Origin: Mangrovibacterium sp041596335
Lineage (GTDB): Bacteria; Bacteroidota; Bacteroidia; Bacteroidales; Prolixibacteraceae
Length of the DNA: 64,000 nucleotides
Assembly: GCF_041596335.1 (NCBI RefSeq)
Contig: NZ_JBFHIT010000004.1
Coordinates: 1-64,000 of the forward strand
Reading direction: 5' to 3'
The stretch's first letter is position 1, and every line of letters begins with the position of its first letter. The notes under the pieces are model-generated. The model saw nothing but the letters and a program-made list of their open reading frames with translations. It was not told the origin of the DNA and searched no databases. The position numbers and the translations under genes are program-made. Shown in pieces: positions 17,274 to 27,085 of this stretch.

Positions 17274-20102
17274 ATGTTAAACCGAAGAAAATTTATCCAA
17301 ACCTCCTTAATTGCCGGTAGTAGCGTGTTTTTGCCACTTGGCAGAAATGTGTGGGCGCAAAAAAATACCCCGGGCAATAAAGCCATCATGGGCGGTGAAG
17401 ATTTGTTTAATCTTTTTCAAAATCCACCGGCAAGTGCCAAGCCTTTTGTGCGATGGTGGTGGAATGGCGATTGTATTGAACCGGATGAACTGGAACGTGA
17501 GTTGGATGTAATGCAGGCTGCCGGAATTGGTGGCGTTGAAATAAATCCGATCGCCAAACCCGATGGTGGACACCCGGTTGATTGCGAGTGCTACGATTGG
17601 CTTAGCCCCGAGTGGAATAAACGCGTTAAAGAAACCATTGAAATGGCTAAACAACGCGGTATGGTCGTAGACCTGATTATGGGTTCGGGTTGGCCTTTTG
17701 GTGGTGAGTTTTTAAAAGAAGACCAATTCCTGCAAGGGGTAGGAATTCGCAAAATGGAATTTGATGGGCCGCTCACCGTTCCATTAAATATTAAGGAAGA
17801 ATGGCAATTACCGGGTAACGATAGTGCCCATATAAATCCGGATGCACCCGATGCCGAGCTTTTCTTCTTGCAGTTAATTCCACACGGTGCAAGCAGCGAA
17901 GCAGATCTAGTTGATTTGATAGCAGATGTTAACGAAGATGGGACGGTTGAAATTAAAGTCCCCAAAGGTAAACACGACCTGTACATTGGAACCAAACAGA
18001 GGGCTTATCGAACCGTTATGCACGGGGCTCCTGGTTCGAAAGGGCCTGTGGTAGATCATTACGATGCCGATGATGTGCGAGCCTACATGGATAAGCTTTC
18101 CGATGCGTTGGAACCTGAACTGGGAGGCAAAATGGGAGACCACATCCGCTCGTTATTTTGCGACAGTATAGAACTATCAGGTGCCAATATCACTGATGAC
18201 TTTTTTGAGGCGTTTGAAACCCGAAGGGGGTACAATCTAAAACCATTCATCCCGCTGGTTTATTATCATCCGTATCAGGGATTTACGGACAAACTGAACT
18301 ATGCCGAAAGCTTTAACAAGGATATAAAAAGAATTCGTTACGATTTTAATAAAACATTGGTAGAGCTGTTTTTGGAACGCTTTACTCAAACTTTTCATAA
18401 TTGGGCAAACGAACACGGAATGAAAAGCCGTTACCAGGCCTACGGAATGCCTTGGTTGATGGGCATGTTGGATGGATATCGTATGGTCGATATTCCGGAA
18501 AGTAACAACTGGATTTATTCACCCGATGCCAAATCGCATGGTTACTGGATCTGGAATAAATACACATCGTCGGCGGCCCACCTAAGCGGGGCAAAGGTGG
18601 TAAGCAGCGAGGCAATGACAAACACAAGAGGAGTGTTTCGTGCCACGCTCGATACGATTAAAAAGAACGATGACTTCAACTTTATTTCAGGCATTAACCA
18701 TTCCATATTGCACGGGTACAACTATTCTCCACCTGAAGCCGGTTTTCCCGGCTGGGTTCGCTATGGTGCCTACTTTAGCGACCAAAATACCTGGTGGCCT
18801 TATTTTAAACATTGGAGTAAGTACAACGCCCGTCTGTCGGCTTTGTTCCAAAACTCTACACCGGTTACCGATGTGGCAATTCTAACCCCCGAGGCCGATA
18901 TTTGGAAAGAGTGGGGGCTCATGCGAACTCCTTTCTATATAAACCCTTGGTACAACCACGATTTATGGGAAGGATTCAGCCGGATTGGTGTTGCCGCGGA
19001 TTATATTAATGAAGGTGTGCTGCAAAGGGCAACTGCAGAAGGAACAGAACTGAAAAGTGAAAAGGCTGTATATAAGCTGGTAATAGTTTCAAGCGCAAAC
19101 GCAATTTTGCCAGCAACTGCAAAGGCTATTTACGAACTGGCCAAACAAGGTGTAAAGTTTCTTTTTGTCGACCAGCTTCCATCGGAAACACCATCGTATT
19201 TTGAAAAAGAAAAAGGCGATCAGGAAGTGCGGTCTGTAATGAGTAAAGCTTTGGCGTTGGAAAATGTTGTCGTGCAGAATGCTCCCGAAAAGGGCGAGTC
19301 GGTTACCCGTTGGGCGTCAGGAGTTAAGGCCGAATTTAATTTACAGGTGGGGATTACCATCGATGGTGAAGATGAAAAACTTTATGTGCTAAAACACCAA
19401 ACCAATAGTTGCGAAATTTTCTTTTTATCAAACCAGGACGAGGCAAAAGAACAAGTGTTTAAGGCCATTTTTGCAAATAAGGAAAAAACGGCATGGCGTT
19501 GGAATCCACAAACAGGTGAACGGTATTTAATGACTGCCTATGAGCCGGGAGTCATAAATATCAAATTGCAGCCGCTTGAATCGATGCTGGTTGTACTGGA
19601 CGATAGAAAGGATGGAGAGGTCGCTTCAATGGGTTATCCTGATGAAAAATCGGGTGTTGCCATTGGTGGCGATTGGAAAATGAAATTCAAGCCTTTTAAA
19701 GGAGAAGAATTTGAGATAGCAAGCGAAAAATTGTTTGAGTTTGGCAATCACACCGATCAACGGATTGCAACTTTTGCAGGGCAAGTTTGCTACGAAACCA
19801 ATGTAGAACTAGAAGACGCTGCCTGGGCCTTTGTTGACCTTGGAATTGAAAAACAAATCACAGAAGTAAAAATCAACAGCGTTGAACTTGGTACACGTTG
19901 GTGGGGCAGGCATTTGTATGCCATTCCTGAAAATACGCTGAGAAAAGGCGAAAACAAGCTGCAAATAAAGTACACCACCACCTTGGCCAATTATGCCAAT
20001 TCGTTAACCGAAAACAGTGCGGCAAAACGATGGATTATTTTAAAAGAACCGGAGTCGATCGGGCTTAAATCGGATGTGAAGTTGCTGAGAATGCTTTTGT
20101 AA
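17274..20102 (+). CDS. Divergent GH106-like glycoside hydrolase with Tat-like signal
   Basis: 942 residues. It begins MLNRRKFIQTSLIAGSS, a twin-arginine-like export signal unlike the Sec or lipoprotein signals of the other enzymes. The GH106 N-terminal block is present (FQNPPASAKPFVRWWWNGD, ELDVMQAAGIGGVEINPI), as is a C-terminal galactose-binding-like domain (VKINSVELGTRWWG). The catalytic-region motifs differ: CDSIELSGANIT, IPESNNW and SSEAMTNTRG replace the NWT, EFW and AEAFT forms of the other three. It probably belongs to a distinct GH106 clade. Rhamnosidase activity is the best guess but less secure than for its neighbours. It is 26 bp downstream of the previous gene. Confidence 0.82.
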   Translation: MLNRRKFIQTSLIAGSSVFLPLGRNVWAQKNTPGNKAIMGGEDLFNLFQNPPASAKPFVRWWWNGDCIEPDELERELDVMQAAGIGGVEINPIAKPDGGHPVDCECYDWLSPEWNKRVKETIEMAKQRGMVVDLIMGSGWPFGGEFLKEDQFLQGVGIRKMEFDGPLTVPLNIKEEWQLPGNDSAHINPDAPDAELFFLQLIPHGASSEADLVDLIADVNEDGTVEIKVPKGKHDLYIGTKQRAYRTVMHGAPGSKGPVVDHYDADDVRAYMDKLSDALEPELGGKMGDHIRSLFCDSIELSGANITDDFFEAFETRRGYNLKPFIPLVYYHPYQGFTDKLNYAESFNKDIKRIRYDFNKTLVELFLERFTQTFHNWANEHGMKSRYQAYGMPWLMGMLDGYRMVDIPESNNWIYSPDAKSHGYWIWNKYTSSAAHLSGAKVVSSEAMTNTRGVFRATLDTIKKNDDFNFISGINHSILHGYNYSPPEAGFPGWVRYGAYFSDQNTWWPYFKHWSKYNARLSALFQNSTPVTDVAILTPEADIWKEWGLMRTPFYINPWYNHDLWEGFSRIGVAADYINEGVLQRATAEGTELKSEKAVYKLVIVSSANAILPATAKAIYELAKQGVKFLFVDQLPSETPSYFEKEKGDQEVRSVMSKALALENVVVQNAPEKGESVTRWASGVKAEFNLQVGITIDGEDEKLYVLKHQTNSCEIFFLSNQDEAKEQVFKAIFANKEKTAWRWNPQTGERYLMTAYEPGVINIKLQPLESMLVVLDDRKDGEVASMGYPDEKSGVAIGGDWKMKFKPFKGEEFEIASEKLFEFGNHTDQRIATFAGQVCYETNVELEDAAWAFVDLGIEKQITEVKINSVELGTRWWGRHLYAIPENTLRKGENKLQIKYTTTLANYANSLTENSAAKRWIILKEPESIGLKSDVKLLRMLL

Positions 20103-20166
20103 CTAAACTGATAAAAATGATAAGCTTTTTTAATGCCAGAACCAGAGATATTTAAATCAATAACTC

Positions 20167-23100
20167 ATGAGACCAATAACTAAAATCAAAACCATTTTCG
20201 TCCTCTTGTTACCAATTTGGGCAATCTATTCATGTCATGAATCTACTCAATTCTCAGAAACGAAGTTTCAGGAACTAAAAGCCGGATTTGAAACTCCAAC
20301 CGATGATAATACTCTTTGGTGTTATTGGTACTGGATTAATGACGATATTTCGAAAGTAGGCATTACCAACGATTTGCTTGCCATGAAAGAAGCCGGTATT
20401 GGAGCTGCTTTAATTGGTAACATAAATCCTGCCGGCATTGATGGCAAAGTGCCAATGTTAAGCGAAGACTGGTGGTCGCATATGGTACATGCAGTTACCG
20501 AAGGAAAACGGATTGGAGTTGATATCGGTATTTTTAACTGTCCCGGATGGAGCCAGTCGGGTGGGCCTTGGGTTGATTACAAAAAGGCTATGCGTTACCT
20601 TAATTTTAGTGAAACTAAAGTAAAAGGCCCCGGAAAGGTAAATGTACGATTGGTTCAACCTCAAAAAGAATTTCAGGATACGCACACGTTGGCTTTTTTA
20701 GCTCCAAAAGCTGAGCAACAAAATTTAATCGCTTTGCATGCAAAAGTGCAAAGTACGCCTGCAATTAAAAGCCTGCAAAAGTCATTTGATGGAAATTCGG
20801 AGACAGAAGCAAATTTTAAAGTGGATAGAACGTCCAGTGTTTCAATTGATATAAAACTGGATAAAGAACTAACCGCACGTCAAATCTCAATAACTCCGGG
20901 AGCCGATGCTTTTAAATGTTTGTGCTCGTTATATGCAATAATTGATGGCGATGACAAACTAATCGAGCAGTTTGAATTTGATAGAAGCAATTTCAATATA
21001 AATGTTGGTCCAATTGCAAAAGGGGCGCTGGCCCTTTCTTTAAATGAAATAAAATCCAAGCAGTTTAGGCTTGAGTGTACGCAATTTAGCAGTCGAACAA
21101 AACAAGCAGGATTTGCTGAAATTAGTATTTCGGAAGCGCCGGTTTTAGAAAAGTATATCGAAAAACAGCTGGGTAAAATGCATCCGACACCAAAACCCGA
21201 ATGGGATACCTATTTATGGAAAACCCAGAATTCAAATACAGATCCCGAGCTTTTTGTTGATACGGAAGAAGTAATCGATGTGAGCAAATTTGTAAATAAA
21301 AACGGCGAGTTGAATTGGGATGCTCCGGAAGGGGAGTGGACCATTATGCGCATTGGAATGACACCAACCGGCACAAAAAATTCACCATCGGCGCCTCAAG
21401 GACAAGGGTACGAGGTTGATAAAATGAATAGCAAACTGGCGAAATATCATTTCGATAATTGTGTGGGAGAATTTTTAAAACGAATCCCGGAAAACAGTAA
21501 ATCGGCTTTTAAATATGTGATTGCCGACAGTTACGAAATGGGCTCGCAAAACTGGACCGATGATTATGAGGTGAAATTCAGCGAAAAATACGGTTACGAC
21601 CCCGTAAAATACTTGCCTGTTCTATCGGGACGAATTGTTGGCAGTGTGGAAGAATCGGAGCGTTTTCTTTGGGATTTGCGGCGCTCGGTTGCCGATGATG
21701 TGGCCTATGAATACGTGGGTGGTTTGAAAAAAGCCAGTAATGAGCACTACCTGCAAACATGGTTGGAAAACTATGGTCACTGGGGATTTCCATCGGAATT
21801 TATGATGTACGGCGGGCAGTCTGACTTAATAGCAGGTGAATTCTGGAACGAAGGCACTTTAGGGAACATTGAGTGTAAGGCTTCTTCTTCAACTTCGCAC
21901 GCTTATGGCAAAAGGCGAACTTCGGCCGAGGCATTTACTGCCGGGCAAAAGTCGTATCTACGTCATCCGGCCATGCTTAAAAAACGTGGTGATTGGAGTT
22001 TCACCGAAGGAATCAATCATTTGGTGTTGCACCTGTATATTCAGCAACCCGACGACAACAGAATGCCCGGAATGAATGCCTGGTTTAGTACCGAATTTAA
22101 CCGGCATAACACTTGGTTCGGGCAGACTCATAATTATTTCGATTACTTGCGCCGTTGCCAGTATTTGTTGCAGCAGGGACAATACGCTGCCGATGTTTGC
22201 TATTTTATTGGCGAAAATGCGCCTATAATGACAGGTGGTCGCAACCCGGAAATTCCCAAAGGTTATTCATACGATTACATAAACGGAGAAGTAATTCTCG
22301 ACCGCCTTTCGGTTAAAAATGGCAAATTTGTTTTACCCGATGGAATGAGTTACAGCGTGATGGTACTTCCTCCGGTACATTCAATGCGTCCGGAAATTTT
22401 GGCAAAATTGGAACAACTGGTTCAACAGGGTGGCGTCGTACTCGGTTCGAGACCTGAAAAATCACCAAGTCTTCAGAACTATCCTGAATGTGATAACCAA
22501 GTGCAGAAAATAGCTGCCAAGCTTTGGGCAACAGATTATGTGGACGGGATAATGACCAATAAATACGGTGAAGGAATGGTTTTGGATGGGCAGGAACTTA
22601 GCGAAGTTTTCAGCCTTTTAAAACTGAAAAAGGATGTTGATGTACCCGAAGAAACGCCAATACTTTGGACCCACCGCACAATGCCCGGAATGGATATTTA
22701 TTTCATGAGCAACCAAAGCGATGACGAGATTGAAATTAATCCAGTATTTCGGGTGGATAAAAACCTAAAACCTCAACTGTGGGATGCTGTTACCGGCGAA
22801 ATAAAGCGGTTGAACGAATTCTCGAAAGTGGAGAATGGCATTTCAGTTCCTATTACATTAAAAGCAGCACAAAGCTGGTTTGTGGTATTTACCAACGCCA
22901 AATTAAATGATATTAATGCTGGTTATCAAACGAATTTTCAGGAGCCGAAAGTCATTCAAACCATAAACAAGGCCTTTACTGTCGATTTCAGCAATAAAGA
23001 AATCGGCCCGGACAAAGAGTTGGTTTTTAATGAACTTGCAGATTGGGCTGAATCAGATAACGAGCTGATTAAATACTATTCGGGCGCTGCTGTTTATACC

Positions 23101-23433
23101 ACTTCTTTCAAGGTTGAAGAACTGCCCGGGGATGGCGATTTGTTTATCAACCTTGGTAAGGTAAGTGTTATGGCTGAAGTTAAAATTAATGGGAAAAAAG
23201 CTGGTGGTGTTTGGATGGCGCCTTATCGTTTGAATGTTTCGGGTTTGCTGAGACAAGGCGAAAATACACTCGAAATTGAAGTGGTGAACCTTTGGCGCAA
23301 CCGTATGATTAAAGATAAAATGTTGCCGGAATCGGAAAGGTACACCTGGACGGTTGTTGATGATATTAAAGAAGGTGAAACACCTCATTCGTCGGGATTA
23401 TTGGGGCCGGTAACGATTGAAATAATTAACTAA
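20167..23433 (+). CDS. GH106 alpha-L-rhamnosidase, lipoprotein
   Basis: Fourth GH106, 1088 residues, with an SPII signal (WAIYSC, Cys about residue 19). The N-terminal family block reads FETPTDDNTLWCYWYWIND. A beta-rich insertion at about residues 195-330, with SFDGNSETEANF and a RLECTQF segment, resembles a discoidin/CBM32-like module. Core motifs are ADSYEMGSQNWTDD, GEFWNEG, SAEAFTAGQ and LVLHLYIQQP; the C-terminal module has VKINGKKAGGVWMAPY and VVNLWRNRM. Localisation is likely the outer membrane. The GH78 that follows starts only 11 bp after its stop, supporting a single transcript. Confidence 0.9.
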   Translation: MRPITKIKTIFVLLLPIWAIYSCHESTQFSETKFQELKAGFETPTDDNTLWCYWYWINDDISKVGITNDLLAMKEAGIGAALIGNINPAGIDGKVPMLSEDWWSHMVHAVTEGKRIGVDIGIFNCPGWSQSGGPWVDYKKAMRYLNFSETKVKGPGKVNVRLVQPQKEFQDTHTLAFLAPKAEQQNLIALHAKVQSTPAIKSLQKSFDGNSETEANFKVDRTSSVSIDIKLDKELTARQISITPGADAFKCLCSLYAIIDGDDKLIEQFEFDRSNFNINVGPIAKGALALSLNEIKSKQFRLECTQFSSRTKQAGFAEISISEAPVLEKYIEKQLGKMHPTPKPEWDTYLWKTQNSNTDPELFVDTEEVIDVSKFVNKNGELNWDAPEGEWTIMRIGMTPTGTKNSPSAPQGQGYEVDKMNSKLAKYHFDNCVGEFLKRIPENSKSAFKYVIADSYEMGSQNWTDDYEVKFSEKYGYDPVKYLPVLSGRIVGSVEESERFLWDLRRSVADDVAYEYVGGLKKASNEHYLQTWLENYGHWGFPSEFMMYGGQSDLIAGEFWNEGTLGNIECKASSSTSHAYGKRRTSAEAFTAGQKSYLRHPAMLKKRGDWSFTEGINHLVLHLYIQQPDDNRMPGMNAWFSTEFNRHNTWFGQTHNYFDYLRRCQYLLQQGQYAADVCYFIGENAPIMTGGRNPEIPKGYSYDYINGEVILDRLSVKNGKFVLPDGMSYSVMVLPPVHSMRPEILAKLEQLVQQGGVVLGSRPEKSPSLQNYPECDNQVQKIAAKLWATDYVDGIMTNKYGEGMVLDGQELSEVFSLLKLKKDVDVPEETPILWTHRTMPGMDIYFMSNQSDDEIEINPVFRVDKNLKPQLWDAVTGEIKRLNEFSKVENGISVPITLKAAQSWFVVFTNAKLNDINAGYQTNFQEPKVIQTINKAFTVDFSNKEIGPDKELVFNELADWAESDNELIKYYSGAAVYTTSFKVEELPGDGDLFINLGKVSVMAEVKINGKKAGGVWMAPYRLNVSGLLRQGENTLEIEVVNLWRNRMIKDKMLPESERYTWTVVDDIKEGETPHSSGLLGPVTIEIIN

Positions 23434-23444
23434 TTCCTGTACAG

Positions 23445-25970
23445 ATGAAAATTTTATTTATTCTTCATATACTTTCGATTACAACATTTGGTAATATTTC
23501 TAAACAATGGCAAAAAGAGACCGATGAAATAGGTTCAAACTTGTCGCATTTACCAGAATCTCAGAACCAAGATAGTACAGATTGGCGACAAGCGGTTTGG
23601 ATTGGCTATACCACTGATAACCGTCCCCGTGAATGGGCCGGACGAGATATGGTATTTAATCAACCGCCCTCGGATATTAACACATGGAACCCTACTCAAG
23701 AAGAACTGAAAACAACATTCAAAAAATCATACCCTTCACCCTTGCTACGAAAAAGATTTCGTGTTTCTAAGTCGATTGAGTCGGCAGAGGTTCGCATTTG
23801 TGGACTGGGACTTCATGAGCTTTATCTGAATGGCAACAAAGTAGGAGACAGGGTGCTTGACCCGGCACAAACGTCCTACGATAAACGAGCGTTTTATGTG
23901 GTTCACGATGTGTCAGAAAAACTACAACATGGAGATAATGCGATTGGAATAATGTTGGGGAATGGTTTCTTTGGTCAAAATGTAGCCTTTAGGAGTAAAT
24001 TGGAATATGGTACGCCAAGAGCTTTGTTAAGTTTGAAGATCGCTTACTCAGATGGCTCAATCGAAATCATTGTTTCTGATAACACCTGGAAAGCACAGAA
24101 TGGTCCTGTCCTTTTTGATAACATCTACCACGGCGAAACTTATGATGCCCGGCGTGAAGTTCAAAATTGGAGTATGCCAGACTTCGACGATTCTGTGTGG
24201 GATTCAGCTGAAACGTTGGATGCACCAACGAGCAATCTGCTTGAACAAGAGATGGAGCCCATGCGCAAAATTCGGGAAGTTGAGCCAATTGCTGTGCTCC
24301 CGGCAGAACGAGGTTGGATTATCGACATGGGGCAAAACATGACCGGATGGTTGCAGTTAAAAGTGAAGGAACCCAAAGGAACGGCTATTAAAATGCAGTT
24401 TGCTGAATTGCTAATGCCTGATGGGAAAAATATAGACCCGGCGTCAACTGGAATTCACGTTACTGGCGATGTTCAAACCGACATTTACATTTGCAAGGGA
24501 GAAGGTCTGGAAGAATGGGAACCACGTTTTACATACCATGGTTTTAGGTACGTGCAAATTACGGGATTAAGCACAAAACCAAATTTGGACGATTTTACCG
24601 GTTGGCTGGTGCGAACCGATGTTGACCGGATTGGTACATTCGAATGTTCAGACGAATTAATCAACAAATTCTACGATGTTTCCATGTGGACCATTGAAGA
24701 TAATCTGCAGGGACTTTTAAGCGACTGTCCACACCGCGAGCGTTGTGCCTGGCTTGGTGATGCTTATGCTGTGGCCGAAGCTGTAACCTTTAACTTCGAT
24801 CTTACGCGTTTTTGGAGAAAAGTATCGGCTGATATGCAAACGGTACTGGGTGAATCTCCAGCTCATTTTAAAGACGATTTTCCGTACGACCCACGTACTC
24901 CTTCAAATATAGCGGTAGGAAAACGCTTGTGCCTGCAAGCGCGTCCGGATTGGGGAGCTGCAACTGTAATGGTTCCATGGTATTCGTATGTTTATAATGG
25001 CGATAAGGAGATCGTAAGAAATGCCTGGTCGATGATGGTGGGCTGGATGGCTTATGTTGACGAAAAGGTTCAAAAAGAAGGTATTATCGATGGCGGTTAT
25101 GGCGACTGGTGTCCTCCGGGTGGAAATGCAGAGATGGATACTCCACCGGCACTTACCTCCACGGCTCTCTATTATCAAAGCTTGCTGGCCATGCATAAAA
25201 TGGGGCTTGTTTTAGGTGAAACTGATGCTGCATTAGACTATGCAAAAAAAGCGGAGTTTGTAAAGGAGGCATTTAATAGCAAGTATTTTGACGCTGCAAA
25301 TAACTCCTTTGGTTCGCAAACCGGAAACGCATTTGCATTATTCTCGCAGCTTGTTCCTAAAGCGAACGAACAAGCCGTAGCAGATAAGCTGGCCACTATT
25401 ATTATGACCGACCATAAGGGACATTATAACACGGGCATTTTTGGTCACCGGCCACTATATACCATGCTTAACGATTTTGGGCATGCTGATGTAACGCATC
25501 ATTTATGGACGATTACTGATTATCCGAGCCTTGGGTTTATGACCGAAAAGCATGACCTCACAACCTGGCCGGAGACGCCAAACAATTGGCCGGAGGGGAA
25601 ACGCTATTATCGAAACTCGTTTAACCATCCAATGAACAGTGGTTTTGCTGCATCGTTTCACGAAAGTTTAGGAGGAATTCGTCCGGATGCAGACCATCCC
25701 GGATTCAAGCACTTCTTTTTGAAGCCTTGTTTTTTACCCGATTTGGAGTGGGTAAAAGTATCTTACCGTTCTCCGCATGGATTAATCAAAAGTTCATGGA
25801 AGCGCGAAGAGGGTGTGATTATTTGGTCGGTAACTGTTCCTGAAAATACCTCAGCAGATGTTCAGCTCGGTGACTATACAAACGAACAAATAAAACTGAA
25901 TCGGCAACCGGTTGAGGACAATAGGATAACACTGAACGCGGGACAATATCAGATATCAATTTCGCAATGA
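23445..25970 (+). CDS. GH78 alpha-L-rhamnosidase lacking the N-terminal Fn3-like domain
   Basis: 841 residues. After a signal-like N-terminus (MKILFILHILSITTFG) it goes straight to DWRQAVWIGY, so the first beta domain found in the other GH78 proteins here is absent. The CBM67-like region (LRKRFRV, LGLHELYLNGNKVGDRVLDP) and the (alpha/alpha)6 domain follow. DCPHRERCAWLGDA places the likely general acid at Glu432; TTWPETPNNW places the likely base at Glu710 without the following Arg-Trp. The C-terminal domain (TVPENTSADVQL) closely resembles the remnant at 4642-4797. It is the last gene of the 8087-25970 run and converges on the regulator 98 bp away. Confidence 0.93.
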   Translation: MKILFILHILSITTFGNISKQWQKETDEIGSNLSHLPESQNQDSTDWRQAVWIGYTTDNRPREWAGRDMVFNQPPSDINTWNPTQEELKTTFKKSYPSPLLRKRFRVSKSIESAEVRICGLGLHELYLNGNKVGDRVLDPAQTSYDKRAFYVVHDVSEKLQHGDNAIGIMLGNGFFGQNVAFRSKLEYGTPRALLSLKIAYSDGSIEIIVSDNTWKAQNGPVLFDNIYHGETYDARREVQNWSMPDFDDSVWDSAETLDAPTSNLLEQEMEPMRKIREVEPIAVLPAERGWIIDMGQNMTGWLQLKVKEPKGTAIKMQFAELLMPDGKNIDPASTGIHVTGDVQTDIYICKGEGLEEWEPRFTYHGFRYVQITGLSTKPNLDDFTGWLVRTDVDRIGTFECSDELINKFYDVSMWTIEDNLQGLLSDCPHRERCAWLGDAYAVAEAVTFNFDLTRFWRKVSADMQTVLGESPAHFKDDFPYDPRTPSNIAVGKRLCLQARPDWGAATVMVPWYSYVYNGDKEIVRNAWSMMVGWMAYVDEKVQKEGIIDGGYGDWCPPGGNAEMDTPPALTSTALYYQSLLAMHKMGLVLGETDAALDYAKKAEFVKEAFNSKYFDAANNSFGSQTGNAFALFSQLVPKANEQAVADKLATIIMTDHKGHYNTGIFGHRPLYTMLNDFGHADVTHHLWTITDYPSLGFMTEKHDLTTWPETPNNWPEGKRYYRNSFNHPMNSGFAASFHESLGGIRPDADHPGFKHFFLKPCFLPDLEWVKVSYRSPHGLIKSSWKREEGVIIWSVTVPENTSADVQLGDYTNEQIKLNRQPVEDNRITLNAGQYQISISQ

Positions 25971-26068
25971 TCCGGATGATGATAGCGAAATTTAAGAGGA
26001 GCTTACAGAAAGAAATTAGAATTGAGAAGACCGGTTCGGAATGGAAATGAAATATTTCAGAGGGCTGG

Positions 26069-27034
26069 TCAACTCATTTTTTCGATTTTTGCCCACTCGT
26101 TTTCACGGAACTTTTGGGGAGTTAAACCTACTTTCTTTTTGAATAGACGACAAAAATAGAAATCAGATTCAAAGCCAAGGTTGAAAGCAATTTGCTTCGA
26201 ACTTAAAGTTGTACTTTGTAAAAGATCTTTGGCTTTTTCAATTTTAAGAAGTAGAAAATATTGCAGCGGTGGCAAGCCGGTCTGGCTTTTAAAGTCACTT
26301 CGTAATTTCGAGTAGCTTATTCCAAGGTTTTTTGCAAGTGTTTTAAAGTCAATGTTCTCGTCGACTTTCTCGTTCATGATGTATTTCACCCGCGAAATAG
26401 ATGACTCTCGTTTGAGCTCGGGTTTATATTGCGTGTTGCAAAACTCAATCATAAGTTGGATGCACAACCCTGAAGCCGTTCGCTGGAATCCGAATGGTTC
26501 TTCTTCGATCAGTTGGTGAATTGTTTTGAAGAGTTTTGATACGAGTTGATTGTTAAACTTAGTTGCAATTGGGTTCTCTTTTTTGAAAAAGTATTCCTTA
26601 ATTAATTCATCAGCCATTTTACCTGAAAAACCCACCCAGTGTTCGGTCCACCCTGACTTTTTCAGCGGCTTATATCGATGCCACTCGCCCGGAAATAGTA
26701 AAAAGCCATCACCGGAGCGTATTTTTTGTTTCCCTGCTGATTGACTTTCAAATATCCCTTCACCGTTAGAAATAAGTACCAGGTGATACTCATTTAAGAC
26801 ACGTCCTGTTTTCCACGAAAACATGTAAGTGCCCGGATGGCCTTGTGCCGGATAAACCGAATTTTCAGGGTAAGTGGTATAGCCGCTATCTTTAATAACA
26901 AAACCCCACTTAAGGTCCAGCTCTGATATGACAAGATATTTCTTGAAATTTCGTTTTGAGTTGTCATATTGTGCTATCGATTTGTCAGATTCTATATTTG
27001 AAACCATTGATTGTAAGTCTAAGTTTGTGTTCAA
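26069..27034 (-). CDS. AraC-family transcriptional regulator with cupin-like sensor domain
   Basis: Cytoplasmic one-component regulator, 321 residues with no signal or membrane segment. The N-terminal half (about 30-180) is an AraC-type ligand-binding cupin (VYPAQGHPG, YHLVLISNGEG, SGDGFLLFPGEWHRY). The C-terminal half has two helix-turn-helix units (IDFKTLAKNLGISYSKLRSDFKSQTGLPP and SSKQIAFNLGFESDFYFCRLFKKKVGLTPQKFRE). It is the only gene on the minus strand here apart from a remnant. It is divergent from the isomerase gene with 51 bp between them, so it probably controls that gene and perhaps the PUL. The ligand is likely a released monosaccharide such as L-rhamnose (inference). An internal ATG at 27007 is an alternative start. 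Confidence 0.93.
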   Translation of the reverse strand: MNTNLDLQSMVSNIESDKSIAQYDNSKRNFKKYLVISELDLKWGFVIKDSGYTTYPENSVYPAQGHPGTYMFSWKTGRVLNEYHLVLISNGEGIFESQSAGKQKIRSGDGFLLFPGEWHRYKPLKKSGWTEHWVGFSGKMADELIKEYFFKKENPIATKFNNQLVSKLFKTIHQLIEEEPFGFQRTASGLCIQLMIEFCNTQYKPELKRESSISRVKYIMNEKVDENIDFKTLAKNLGISYSKLRSDFKSQTGLPPLQYFLLLKIEKAKDLLQSTTLSSKQIAFNLGFESDFYFCRLFKKKVGLTPQKFRENEWAKIEKMS

Positions 27035-27085
27035 AATTAGTTAAAGTAATATCAAAAAGTGATTTAATTTATTAAAAGGAATTAC
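27035..27085. promoter_or_regulatory. Compact divergent promoter region
   Basis: Only 51 bp of AT-rich DNA separate the AraC regulator from the isomerase. Both promoters and any operator must lie here or extend into the 5' coding ends. I see no clear palindrome or full TAnnTTTG box, so this rests on gene arrangement alone. Confidence 0.4.
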
